NCBI GenBank assembly: GCA_030490835.1
Contig: CM059972.1
Coordinates: 57,579,563 to 57,643,562, forward strand
Origin: Annona cherimola
Lineage: Eukaryota; Streptophyta; Magnoliopsida; Magnoliales; Annonaceae
DNA: 64,000 nucleotides
Reading direction: 5' to 3'
Of this stretch, positions 35,349-47,097 are shown piece by piece. The notes beneath the pieces are model-generated. The model worked only from the letters and a program-made list of their open reading frames with translations. It had not been told where the DNA came from and ran no database searches. Position 1 is the first letter of the stretch; each line of letters starts with the position of its first letter. Position numbers and translations under genes: made by a program.

Positions 35349-36970
35349 TGTTGGTCCCAAGTTAATGGCAAATACCCAAGAGGGGAGGGGTGAATTGGGT
35401 AATTAAAATTTTTAACTAAAACAGAAACATTACCCCGGTTTAGTTTAATCCCCTTCAATGAAACAAAACGAAAGCAATAAGATAATAAGAGCTGAAATAA
35501 ATCAATATACAAGATTTATAGTGGTTCGGGCAACCTTCCCTACTCCACTCTTCGAAGCTCACACCTCTTGTGACTTAGGTTCCACTATGTATTTTACAAA
35601 TACAACTAGAGCCACTGCTCTCTTCTAAATTCCAACTCTAGGGGGCATCAACAATTCACAGCACAAGTAGGTGACGAGTTCCACTCCAGTCACACACTAC
35701 TTTGCTTACACTTGATCTTAGTTACCCAAACTAAATCAAGTTCAATACAACGAGAAAGTATAAAAGAAAGTTTCTACACGTTACTAGTGTGTAGAGGCAG
35801 ATTTAGCATAGAGAAGAACTTGTAAAGCAGTCTGAAAGATTCAACGAGCAGCTCTTTGCAATTTGAAATCAAGGTTCTTCTTCTAGATGTTGGCTTGATC
35901 AGTTAATGCTCTTAGAGATGAGAGTTGTGCTCAATCAATGATGTTTCAGTTACCCTCCATGTTCATATTGAATGCCTTATATAAATGGCGAGGGAATCCA
36001 AACATTTGGAAGTAGGTGGCGCGCATTTAATGCGCCAATGTTCGAAAAAATTTCGACCGTTGCGACCAAAGTCACAGGTGAAGTCGACTTCGGGTGCGAC
36101 TTCGGCTGTGCTCAGGTTGTTCATGTTCTTCCTCAGGTCGACTTGGTCCTGGACTTGACCCAAGTCGCAGGTGAAGTCTACTTCAGGTGCGACTTCCCTT
36201 CCTGTGCTTGCTTAATGAACTTGAACTTCTTTGAAATGATGTTGCTTGCTTAATTTCTTCATGCTTAATTGTCCTTTCCATGATTCATATCATTTGAAAC
36301 TAAGCATATTCATTCTTGCTTTACACTCCATGTCTTGAATCTTGAATCCTTGAGTCTTGGTTTGCATAAAAGAAGTCGAATTGTGTGATCTTGATTTTCC
36401 ATGATGAATACATGCAACTTTGCTTGCTTTGGATTTGATTTGATCTTAATTTGGCCTAAGTCGAATGATTGGGTCTACTTGGTTTTCAATTTTACTCAAG
36501 TTCCGCACTGTCAGTCTGAAGTCGAAGCTGGAGTCGACTTGGTCTACGATTTTACCCAAGTTGCATGTGGAGTCGACTTGGTTTACGACTTCAACAGCTC
36601 TCGTCCCCAATTTCAACTCTGGACAGAAAAAGACGTTTGAAGTCGATGCTGGAGTCGACTTGGTCTGCGACTTCACCCAGGTCGCATGCGAAGTCAACTT
36701 CATTTGCGACTTCGGCAGCTTTGCTCCCCAATTTCAACACTGGATGACAAATGCCTCTTGAAGTCGCTACTATAGTCGACTTGAGGATCGACTTGGCCTA
36801 AGTCGATGCCTGAGTCAACTTGGAAATCGACTTGACTTGTCATGCTTCATTTTCTTCATTTTTATATCCTTTAATCATCTTCACAAACTTGTTAGTAACC
36901 AAAACTTACTCAAATTGATTTGTTAATCATCAAAACATAGACTTGGCTTATTTTCCACATGTTTTTAACA
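35349..36970 (-). repeat. Element C 5' LTR (right copy)
   Basis: It runs from TGTTGGTCCC on the + strand to TTTTTAACA, where the left copy ends TTTCCAACA. TATATAA is on the minus strand at 35977-35983. One 39-bp palindrome unit fewer than the left LTR explains most of the 38-bp length difference. Several GTCGAC sites are changed to GTCTAC or GTCAAC. Confidence 0.93.
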
Positions 36971-36975
36971 AAAAC

Positions 36976-38807
36976 TTGCATCATGAATATGATATCTTCT
37001 TTTCTTTTGGTACTCGTGTTATGGGTCCATGAATATTGGTACCATAAAACCTAAGAACTCAAGAAGACTTTGTTCTACCTTTGATATGTCTCTTTGGCAT
37101 CCAAATTATTTTAACTCCATTGTAAATCATTTTTCTTACCTGGCACTAATATATTTTGTGTCCAAACTTATTACAAGAATGACAAGTAATTCTAGCATAG
37201 GTTGGAGTATCATGATAGCCCTTTAATTACCAAGTAGGCATTTTTATCCATGATTTATCAACAAGTTTCTTAGCATAAGAAATTTGTCCCCTCACATCTG
37301 ATGTACTAGAAGCCTTAATTCAAATAGGAGTAATTGTTGTATTGGCATTAATGTAATTTATATATCCAAGACCTCTCTTATCAACTTCAGCGGTTATTCT
37401 CAAAAATTTCTGCACATTCTCTCCCGGGTTGGAGAACTTAGCCAATGAATCTTTCAAATTTTGATTCTCCTTTCTCAATGCCTCTGTTTCAGTCTTCAAG
37501 GCATTTATATTATTTTGCAAGGATGTATTCTTCTCCATTAACTTTTAATTTGTAATGGCAATTGTATTGAATTGCTTTTTCTTTAAGGCATATTTGATAC
37601 CAAGGCTTTTAAATTCATCGAATAATGAGTCATATGTTTGTTGTAAATCATTCAACTCATCACATCTAGAACAAACATTAGAAGATGAAATGTAATAGGA
37701 ATCAAATGAGCTTACCTCAATATCATGGATGCATACAATGTTTGCAGTTGGATCTTTCTTGTGTCATCATTTTCCTCCCCAGATTATGGCAAGCTTCCTT
37801 TTCGTCTTCTATAATGTCCATGTAGTAAACTCTTGCCCAATTTGCTGCATCTTCTCCTTCACTTGATGAAGTGCTAGAGCTTGAGATAGTATATTCCTTC
37901 GTAAACATTCTTCTAACCTTTCTCTTTGAAAAAATTCTCTTATTTTGAATTTCCAATTCATCCGGTGTGGTGCATTTGATTTGTATATGTCCAACACTAC
38001 CACATTTATAACATTTTAGAAATTTCTTTTTTCTATCCTTCATTTTCTTGTGTGAGCTGGAATATTTGTTTCTCTTCATGTTGGCGTATGAGCTTGATGT
38101 GGATTCACTTAAGCTCTCTTTCATACTTTCGAATGCAATGGACTTTCTACTTCTGTGAGATTCTTCTTTCTTGTTTCTAATGAGCTCATGAGACATGAGT
38201 GAGCTAATTAAGTCATCTACTTTGAGCTTGTTTACATCCTTTGCCTCCTCAATAGCTGTGACCTTTTGATTCCATGAGTTTGGCAATGCTCTAAGCATCT
38301 TCATAACCTGCTCACTTTCAGAAATTGACTTTTCTAAACCTTTAAGAACATTAGTGATTTTAGAAAATCTAGCATAAACTACTGAAATAGATTCACCATC
38401 TAACATTTGAAATCTCTCAAAATCACCAACAAGGATGTTCCTTTTAGTTCCCTTTACTTGGGAGAAACCCTCATAAATAGACACCAATTTATCCCATATC
38501 TCTTAAACCATTGTACATAAAGAAACTCTATCAAATTCCGCTGCTGTCAATGAACAAAATAAGAAGTTCATAACTTTAGCATTACTTTGGATGGACATGG
38601 TCTCTTCTTCTGTCCAAGTGGATGCCTAGTCCACTTTTGGTAATGTAATGCCATCTTGTATGGCTATAAAAGAATCCATACTAATTTCCATAATGAGTTG
38701 TTTCATCCTCAACTTCCAATAGATAAAATTATTGCCAACAAATAGAGGTGGCCTAAAAAATGGTTGGCCTTGGCAAATGCAGGTATAGAAGTTAAGTGGG
38801 TTGTCAT
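36976..38807 (-). pseudogene. Element D gag, broken
   Basis: The N-terminal part is PPLFVGNNFIYWKLRMKQLI, MDSFIAIQDGITLPKVD, then a stop. The long piece 37723-38487 holds GTKRNILVGDFERFQMLDGE, MKMLRALPNSWNQKVTAIEE and the zinc knuckle CYKCGSVGHIQIKC. The coiled-coil part follows: CDELNDLQQTYDSLFDEFK, then KLMEKNTSLQNNINALKTE and ENQNLKDSLAKFSNPGENV (37320-37720). Farther on there is a second knuckle-like CHSCNKFGHK. It is fuller than C's gag, showing what C has lost. Stops and shifts occur throughout. Confidence 0.85.
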
Positions 38808-38847
38808 AGATATATAAAAGAGATCACCTCAAATAAGATAAAGGTCT

Positions 38848-38859
38848 GCTCTGATACCA
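38848..38859 (-). other. Element D primer-binding site
   Basis: A perfect TGGTATCAGAGC on the minus strand, two bases from the LTR end at 38862. Confidence 0.9.
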
Positions 38860-38861
38860 CT

Positions 38862-40122
38862 TGTTGGTCCCAAGTTTATGGCAAAACCCAAGAGGGGAGG
38901 AGTGAATTAGGTTCTTAAAAATTCTTTGAAAAATTAAAACTTAACCCCTTGTAAATTTAATGCCCTTGATGAAACATGCTATGAGATAGAATGAGAGAGT
39001 GCAAATGAAATATAAAATGCAAGCAATCAAACTATATAAGAGACAATAATATATAGTGGTTCGGGCAACCTTCTCTACTCTACTCTTCCAAGCACATACC
39101 CATTGTGTCTTGAGTTCCATTATTGTATATTCAATACAATCTAGAGGACCCGCTCTCTTTTAGATTCTAGCTCTAGGGGGCATATATAATAATCACTTGT
39201 TAGTGAGACTAACCAACCAAGTCTAATCTGTTTGTGAGACAAAACTCAAACCAATCAAGCAAAACCCGTTAGTGAGACAAACTCAAACCAACCCCCTGTT
39301 TTGCTTCTTCTTGAATTTAGTCTCCAACACCGATCCAAGGCAACAACACAAAATGAAATAAATAAAAGAAAATTTACACTTTACAAGTGTAATCAAACTG
39401 CTCCGAAAGCTCCTTGTTATGTGAAGAAGATAATCTTGGAAGCACACTTGAAGCTTCAATAGTTGTTCAAATGACTTCAACACTTTAGAATAATGAAATG
39501 TGTAAGCTCATCTTTTGTTTCTCTCTTTCTTTCCTTCTTCTCTCTTTTTTCACATTGAAACTTCAATGATATTTATAGAGGAAAAGAGATCTAGCCATTG
39601 GAGTGCAAGTTGATGTGCGTTTAATGCTCCAATGTTCGAATTTTCGACCGTTATAGTTTGAAGTCGCAAGTGGAGTCGACTTGGGAAGGGTGGAGTCGAC
39701 TTGGGATGCGACTTCGCTTTGGTTAAAACTTGTTGTCCACTTGCTATCCAAAATTTTTCCTTCGAAGTCACAGGCGAAGTCAACTTGGGTTGAGACTTCA
39801 CCCAAGTCACAAGTGAAGTCGACTTGGGTTGAGACTCAACTTCACCCAAGTCACGAGTGAAGTCGACTTGGCTGTGGGACTTCACCTAAGTCGCAAGTGA
39901 AGTTGACTTGGGTTGAGACTTCACTTTGCTGAACTTTCTATTCTTGAGCTTGAGCTCTTGAAACTAAAATTATTTCATATTTTCATTTTCATACAGATAA
40001 TTAGAGCCAAAATATCTGAGTACACTTACAAAAATTTATTAGAACCTTTTTAATGATATTTTAATTATTTGTTAATCATCAAAGTCAAATTAATCTTTCT
40101 TAAAGCAAGCATATGATCAACA
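38862..40122 (-). repeat. Element D 5' LTR
   Basis: It starts TGTTGGTCCCAAG beside the primer site. It shares with C the GTGGTTCGGGCAACCTTC block and the phrase TTGTTAATCATCAAA near its far end. The outer limit at ATCAACA (40122) is a best guess. It carries a short palindrome array (39660-39915) with GTCGAC at 39675, 39695, 39818 and 39862 and several decayed copies. Confidence 0.78.
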
Positions 40123-41039
40123 AACTCAAGATTTTAGTTATTCAAGCATCTTCTATTAGTTGCACACAAGCCAACTGGCAAGATTTGTGTGGGTGCATAG
40201 TTTCCATTATTACAGTCATGTGCAACATCACATTTGAGAATCCAATTCATACTTGCATCAATGATCACAAACTCATTAATCTCCCTATGCTAGTAGCCAT
40301 GCAAATGATAGTCAAGAAAAAAGATGGAAGCTACTATGTTAAACTTCCAATACCAAAAAATAGAGCACATGTACCCCCCACCTGCTGTCCACCCTCATGA
40401 GCCAACTAATCATAGCCATGTTCCTATTCCAAATGATCTATTGCAACTTCCCTCTTCTAACATCATCTCCAATTCTCAGTCGATTGATAACAAACTAGAC
40501 TTTTTAATCCAAGAGATGCAGGTTTACGTGGTTATGCTACTGATCGATCTGACACTATTGAAGGTCATTTAGATTCCATAAAGGAAACTAATAACTCTAT
40601 GAAAATAGAGTTATCAATGCTCATTTTGCACTCATTTGGAATGCTAGTTCGAGAGAAACTTATAAATTTGCATAGATTTTGCATTAGTTTTCATCATTTG
40701 TGTAATTCTTACATGTTGCACTATTTTCATGTATTTCAAGTTGCATCTAGTTTAAAATCATCTCATTTTGATTGTTTTATTTTCATTTGGTCATTTAGGA
40801 ATCCATTTACTTGTTTTTACTTTTTTATTGTAGGAAAAGGAAGGCAATTCCTATACAATTTTAAGGCAAAAAGAGGATGGAATGAGAAAAAAATCACTTG
40901 GATCTATCAAGTGCAAATCTGGCTCTAGCATGCCCATGGCCACGGCCACTAGTTCACTGCCTCAAGAGCACTTGCACTACCAGCTATCTAGGAGCACAGT
41001 CGTTGCGGCCATGAAGTTGCTTGTGTGAAAAATTCCACA
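40123..41039. other. Unassigned remnant, possible gypsy ORF fragment
   Basis: Broken + strand reading frames give VKKKDGSYYVKLPIPKNR and, farther on, DNKLDFLIQEMQ and DTIEGHLDSIKETNNSMKIE, which looks like a coiled coil. The position before a gypsy-like LTR suggests a decayed ORF of a Tat/Athila-type element. I cannot name the protein. Confidence 0.3.
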
Positions 41040-41990
41040 CATGTGACCTCCAATTGCAAGGGGATATAACTATCTCTTATGATCTCTTAAGCATAATCTG
41101 GAGGACTTGTGGCTACTAAGAAAGGAAGAGAAGAGCAAGGGTTTCAAGGTAGACAGAGAAGAGTAAGTGGAGAACAAGCTGTTCATTGCAAATCTATAGA
41201 GTTTCATCTCCTGATCTCATTTCTCTTCTTATTTTTGTTGTTCTCCTCCCTTGGGTTGATTGCAAACTTGATTTTCATGGAAGTTGAAAACATGTTTATG
41301 GGCTAAATCTCCTTGTAGTGGGAGATATGAATGATTTGATATCATAGGCTATGTTAATTGGTTTCCTTGTGCTTAAATGAAAAAATGATTATGTTGTAGC
41401 TTATGTTGCTTGAGATTACCCTTATATACCATGCTTAATGCATTTACAAGTCTTTGCAACCTTGTAGATTAATTGAATATCCAGATCTATGTTTGGAAGA
41501 GTGAGTTTTGGATGAGATCATATATAAGGCCCAGGATTTCCAGTTCTTGTTTGTGTTGAATGTTAATATAGATAAGAATATACCTAAGCATAGCAATTAA
41601 CTAAAATTTGATTATGTTTATATATGGTAGAAGACATATATGAATATAAATGAACCTAGATTAGTAATCTCTGTACAACTAACTTAATTAGGATCCAATT
41701 CGACATTTCTATGAGTCAACGAATTCATAATCCCATCCATCTAAAATCTTCTCAAGGAGATTCTCATTCATAGGTACCCACTGTTTAGTTAATTTTTGTT
41801 TAGTTTAATTTAGTTCCTTAAATATAATTTCATTCAATTTATTGATTTACTTTAGACACTTGAACTTTAAGATGTTAGTCTATTTAACACAATTCTTATG
41901 AGAACAATACTCTACTCACGCTTTGTTACTTGATCGGCACGTACACTTGCGTCTAAATGAGCATATTAATTAGACATATACGAATCTTCT
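41040..41990 (+). repeat. Probable LTR of a large gypsy element
   Basis: The stretch ends with TTGATCGGCACGTACACTTGCG. A phrase of this kind (CGTACACTTGCG, or CTAGTGCACTTGCGG at 45055) is typical near the ends of LTRs in Tat/Athila-like elements. It contains no coding content. Both boundaries are approximate, and I see no clean target duplication. Confidence 0.4.
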
Positions 41991-42239
41991 CAGAAACAGT
42001 GAATTGCATTCAGAATAGGCATTATTTTTTTCTCCTATCTTATTGCAAACTTGATTGGATGAGCTCTAGACTTTACTTACTGATAGTTTACTTTGAAAAC
42101 TAAGATGGGAACTTCATTTGAAATGTTTGGACGATAGACATGTTAACATTATGCATCCCCTCACTCCATGCTTTTGATCTTCCATGCACACATTTGGGTT
42201 GAATTATCTCTAACTTGACAAGTACATAAGTTTTGTTCT

Positions 42240-43679
42240 TAACGTTGAGGACAATGTTGTTTTTAAGTGGGGGTGAATGCATTATTTTTTGGGATATTCA
42301 TCTAATTTTTGATAATTGTGATGAGATTCGATGATATAGTGAGAAATTTTTGCTGAAATGTTTGTGAAAATATCATAAGTATTGATACTAGACTGACATA
42401 AAACCCACTTTGGACTTTTGTGATTCTTTTAAGCAGACCATACTGAGGGTATTTTGAAACTTTTGAGTTAAATGAACAAGTGAACTCTAATGAGATGTTG
42501 AATTTATCCTTAAACATGTACTTGTTGAAAATGCCCATATTTTTCCCTAAATCACTTGATGAAATTGAGGTACCAAGGCACCATTTTTGTTTTCTTTCAA
42601 ATTTAGAGCAATTTTCTTCAATTTATCAAAGATTGTTTTCAATACACATAATTGGTCAATTAGAAAAGGTAGTTTTTACTTATACATAAAAACTTCATTC
42701 TAGTTGAAAGATTTCTAAAGCTAGTACTCAACTTAACTTGTTTATGAGATATGGTTAAGATATTCTTTTATCTTATAACGAACCTAGTTCTGAAAGAATT
42801 ACCATTGTTTACCCTCATTGAGCCTAGACTTCAATTTCTTTTCTAATACTTAATTCCCATTTATTTAATTGAATTAACTTTGAAATTGGATTTTTAGTTG
42901 AAAAGCATAACAGGAATGGACTTTACCACAAGGCTTATGTATTAACAAATATAATTCCCTTGATACCCTGAAATATGGTGAAGAGAGTTATTACTAGACT
43001 TGGTAAATATTTTTTTTTAAAAAAACTGCTAAACCAAGGATAGGAGCAGGCTTGAAAAAAAATAAAAGCACTAAGTGCGGACGTAATTTTGTTCCTTTTG
43101 CATACAAGGCTCGATTCAATTTCGAGATAGTTCAATTTTTGAATTTTAATTCCTAAATTGAACTTAGTTGTAGTCTTATTAAGACCTTATGATTCCATAA
43201 ATTAGTCAAGTAAGTCGGTAGAGGAATTTGGACACAAGAATTTGATGAGATGTATATGAGGTAATCTAACTTGTATTTTTCTAATTCACTACCATTGAAA
43301 GATTAAGCTACTAAATATGCGTATTCAAATGACAAGATAAAAAGGAGAAGATATCTAAGATTTAGGAGTTTTTCTTTGTTTTGAGATTTTTTTTGAACTC
43401 CCAATGTCTAAAAGAAAAAAAAGTGATAGCATATATAGTATCAAATTATTAAGAAGGGTTTTTTTACTAGGATATTTTACTGTGATTTTTTATAAATTAC
43501 CATGATTAGGAATTTTACTTTGATAATCTCATGGATTTTTAGTGATTAGTATATCACTTATTTATAGCATATTCGCTCTTTGCTCAAAGCTTTTGAAAAG
43601 TCTATTCTCAAATTTTATGCTTGACCTTGAATCCTTCTATATTTGCTTGAGGACAAACGAAAGTTCAAATGTGGGAGAA
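42240..43679 (+). other. 3' non-coding region of a Tat/Athila-like element
   Basis: It opens with GTTGAGGACAATGTTG followed by TTTTTAAGTGGGGGTG. It closes with TTTGCTTGAGGACAAACGAA followed by AGTTCAAATGTGGGAGA just before the next LTR. Paired blocks of this sort bracket the non-coding stretch between the last ORF and the 3' LTR in plant Tat/Athila elements; the closing purine run is the presumed polypurine tract. Nothing between them is open for long. Confidence 0.55.
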
Positions 43680-45080
43680 TTTGTTGTATTAATTTTAAAC
43701 CTTATATTTTGATCAATGTTTGAATGAAAATCAAGTTGTTTGAAAAAGTTTGAATCACATATTGATTAATTGAGTTTAGTCATGTGCAAATACTCACCAT
43801 TTTGATACTATTTGTGTGAAGCAAGAAAATTTCGTACAAAATCGGTGTAAATAAGATTGAATTAAGAAGCCTCAATGGAAGTAGAACTTGAATACAAATT
43901 CAAGACACAAGTTTGAACCAAAATAGGATATGAGATGGTTTAAAAGTTACAACATGGTTCAGAGAGTGTTGGGGCAAAAGATATAAAAATTTTGGATAAA
44001 AAATTACTGACCAAATGCCCACATGGTTTGTACCGTGTGCATCAAAATTCTACATGGTTCAAACTATGTGGGCATTTGGTTGTGGACCTAATCTGCTTGG
44101 GACTAGATTTTGCACAAGTTCTTAGGAGATAACTATATGAACACTTATAGTACACATCTTAGGGCATCTTAAAATGTCTTAAGAGCTAGGATTGAGGTCC
44201 AGGAGTGAGAGAAACTCAAGAGCATGAGGAGAGAAAGAAGGCAACATATTGCATAGAGCGTTCAAGATACCATGGAAGCTTCCAAACTAATAAGATTTCT
44301 TTTTCTTCATTCTTTCAATTTAATTATCGTGTTCTTGATGGACTTAGAATATAATATTATCTTATATTTGATTTTCATTATAAACATGTTAGATAAACCT
44401 GTAATCTTGAATTTAGGGCATAACATGCGGATTATGTAGATGATTTGTGGTGTTGCTAGATTTATGAAAGATATTGTGCGTTAATTTAATATTTGGTATT
44501 CCTAATTCTTGCTTTGTGTGTGGGTCCTCACTATGGCATGATTTTAAATATTAGGTGATGGAACTGAGGGATGAAAATTTTAATATATGATACTCAAGAT
44601 ATTAAATTGGAAAATCTAAACCATGAAAATAGGCATGATAACCCTAAGGAACTCCATCAACTATCATAGAACTTAATTAATACTAATTAAGTTAATCAAA
44701 TAAGAATAGGTGATTAAGGAAGCTAGGGTACGCCTTGTAGGCCTCCAGATAGGGTATAAGGTTAACTTAGGGTTAGTTCTCCTTTAAAGCGTAATAAATG
44801 AATTAAAGTGTAATAAACGAATTAAATTAGCATACCACGTATCCATTGGAAATGCTGCATGTGAAATCGTAGATCAAAGACATTTTCATCTCTTGATTTT
44901 TAATCCTCATTCTAATTAACATTCTCTTTTCTTGCTATTCCTTTCTCTTTACTCTTTCTTATTCACTCGATCTTTGATATAAATGTTTAAAATCAATATT
45001 TTAAGTCTTAAATTCTTTATGGGATCATTTTTTATTAAATACTATAATCTATAACTAGTGCACTTGCGGAAAGAATTGAA
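43680..45080 (+). repeat. 3' LTR of the Tat/Athila-like element, approximate
   Basis: It starts after the purine run with TTTGTTGTATTAATTTT and ends near CTAGTGCACTTGCGG. In it, ACATGGTTTGTACCGTGTG and ACATGGTTCAAACTATGTGG (44020-44075) form an imperfect inverted arrangement. I see no ORF and no verified duplication. Confidence 0.5.
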
Positions 45081-46690
45081 AAGGTTTCCATTTCAAATTA
45101 TACATTTTTTACGTATTTTTGAATTTTGAAAATTAAAAATTTCACTTTCAAGCATGAAAAATTCAAAAAATATTTTAAAAATTTTAAAATATAAAATTAA
45201 TACGAAAACCTTCTAAATGGGACCTACACATCTATGAACAATAAAAATAAAATTTTTTTAGCAACTCATATATTTATGAGATTAGCAAACTTATTGGAAT
45301 GTCGTTATAATTTTTAAAAAGCATTCATATATCTAAGATTCTAGAATGAATGTTCTACACCAAGATATTAAGGATGTTTTTATCATCAGAAAAATGAAGG
45401 AAAAAGTTTTGGTAGAAATTTTTTTAGAAATAGGGAAAAGTAAAATGATATAATAAAGGTAATGGTAAAGAATAAAAAAATAATGGTAGAATAGATAGGG
45501 TAATAATATAGAAAGATTAGAAAAAAAATACTTGAAAAATATGATATAAATAGAAGGAAAAAGAAGAAACTATTTTTTGAAATTGTTTTTATTCATAAAC
45601 ATTCTACCAGAGTATGTTGGGTAATATGAAAATATAAAAAAGGTGTTTTTGGAAAAAAAGTATGAAAAAGTGAGCAAGCTAGGAGTAAAAAGCAATTATA
45701 TAGAAGAATATGTAAAAATAATTAAAAAGTAGTATAGTTATACAAAAAGATATATAGAAAAGATTAAAAAGTCAGTTAATCTATTGGAAAATGTGTGGAA
45801 AGATACGAAGAAATGATGGTAAAGTATATAATTATAAACTTATATTGAAAAGTGCGAAGACAAGTTTGAGAATTTTTTTTCTAAATATGAATTTTAAAAT
45901 TATACATAAATTCATATGAATAAATATAATAATGGTTCGGGTATGTTTGGGAAGTGATAAAAAATTTTATAAAAATTTTTAGTGATAAATATTTTTGAAA
46001 TGAGAGAAAATAATGAGATAATAGGGGTAAAGATAAAGAGTAAAGAGAATAAATTTAATATAGATAGGTTAGATATATGGATAGTTCTATAGAAATTATT
46101 GAAGTAGAACAATTGTATTAGAAGAGGTGATGAATAATTAAAAATAGGGTAGTTATGAAGAGTAACAATTTTAATTTAAAATGTTTTAGGTGTAAACGAA
46201 GACCTTCTAAATTGGAAAAAAGCTAATTTAGTGTCTAACTTACACTTGATGAAAGTGAAAAAAAAATCCCTCTACATCTTATAGGCCTCTTAACATGATT
46301 TTGATCTTTTAATTACTTAACTATTTTTATTATTTCTTCTATTTTAAAATAATTTTTCATATTTTTTAATATAATTACCCAATCATTATTTTTATTCTTT
46401 TTACTTCTAACTATGGCCTCTATCATATCATATTGCATTTTTATTTTTAAAAATTCTGTACATAAACTTTTTCGTACTTTTTTATTTCTTACCCAATAGA
46501 CCTATAAATAAAATCAATTGCATCTTCAAATGTTTTTTTAAATTTTGAACAGGGCAATATAATTTTTAAATTTAAAAAATTTAGAAGGTTATTACCTTCA
46601 GGTTCATCAGGTGCTGGCAATGGTGGGAATTGTCATATGGATGGACTTAAAAATAGGATAAGCTCATAGTTGATTCAAAATTTACGTACG
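45081..46690. other. AT-rich non-coding stretch
   Basis: About 1.6 kb of very A/T-rich DNA without a coding frame. A 12-bp inverted pair, AACCTTCTAAAT (45207-45218) and ATTTAGAAGGTT (46579-46590), could be the termini of a small transposon, and a third copy lies near 46205. The evidence is weak because short AT-rich matches are expected here. Confidence 0.35.
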
Positions 46691-46699
46691 TTTTCGGCA

Positions 46700-46860
46700 A
46701 GAGGTGGGTTTTTTGCATTTTAAACCCCTTTAACTTTGCCTATTTACATTTTGAATTTGGAACTTTGATCGTTTGCATTTTAAATCCTAAAAATTTATTT
46801 CTTTGATTGTATACCCTGGCCCATAAAGGTGTTTAAAACTATCATTAACCCATGTGAAAT
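46700..46860. other. Repeat-like T-rich stretch with duplicated phrase
   Basis: TTTTGCATTTTAAACCCC and TTTGCATTTTAAATCC occur about 65 bp apart. Phrases of this kind are common in terminal regions of plant DNA transposons and MITEs. No opposite end was found. Confidence 0.25.
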
Positions 46861-46947
46861 GTCATAAATACTGTCATATGTTAAGAGAAATAAGCAGCAG
46901 CTGCCGCTACTAATTGGGCATGATACCATGGAGATGAAGGTTGTTCA

Positions 46948-47060
46948 TTTCCTATACAAAATGATATATTCTCATCTCTTGGTATATTTCCTATAGCAGA
47001 TGATGGGCTTTCATCTCCAAGTGTATTTTCTGTAAAAGATGATGAGATCACAGTCAGTTC
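46948..47060 (+). repeat. 39-bp tandem repeat with coding phase
   Basis: Copies begin at 46948 (TTTCCTATAC), 46987 (TTTCCTATAG) and about 47026 (TTTTCTGTAA), an exact 39-bp spacing. In one + strand frame each copy gives 13 residues: FPIQNDIFSSLGI, FPIADDGLSSPSV, FSVKDDEITVSSG. The frame stays open for about 65 codons. It might be an exon fragment of a host gene captured beside the retrotransposon, or a chance open frame. I do not recognise the protein. Confidence 0.4.
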
Positions 47061-47097
47061 AGGGTCACAACATAATTATACCTATGAACTCAACACG

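Larger units (their letters stand above)
29100..36970 (-). mobile_element. Element C: Ty1/copia Sirevirus, nested in element D
   Basis: LTRs of 1660 and 1622 bp (TGTTGG to CCAACA) flank gag, protease, integrase, RT and RNase H in copia order on the minus strand. Duplications AAAAC at 29095-29099 and 36971-36975 are perfect. Sirevirus traits are the DSGCSRHMTG protease, long LTRs with palindrome arrays, several polypurine copies before the 3' LTR, and the initiator-Met primer site. Pol has multiple stops and frameshifts. Gag lacks its C-terminal coiled coil and second knuckle, which element F retains. Confidence 0.94.
36976..40122 (-). mobile_element. Element D: older Sirevirus, 5' part
   Basis: LTR, primer site and gag are present in minus orientation. 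The element is cut by C just before the expected protease. No pol of D is recognised beyond C (28841-29094). Its LTR has fewer intact palindromes than C's, which fits greater age. D's own right flank starts AACTC at 40123, with no partner to test. Confidence 0.85.

Noticed and set aside
40113..40572. Possible host gene with VKKKDGSYYVKLPIPKNR
   Set aside because: The frame breaks soon, no splice-supported exon chain was visible, and the neighbours are retrotransposon parts. Kept only as an unassigned remnant.
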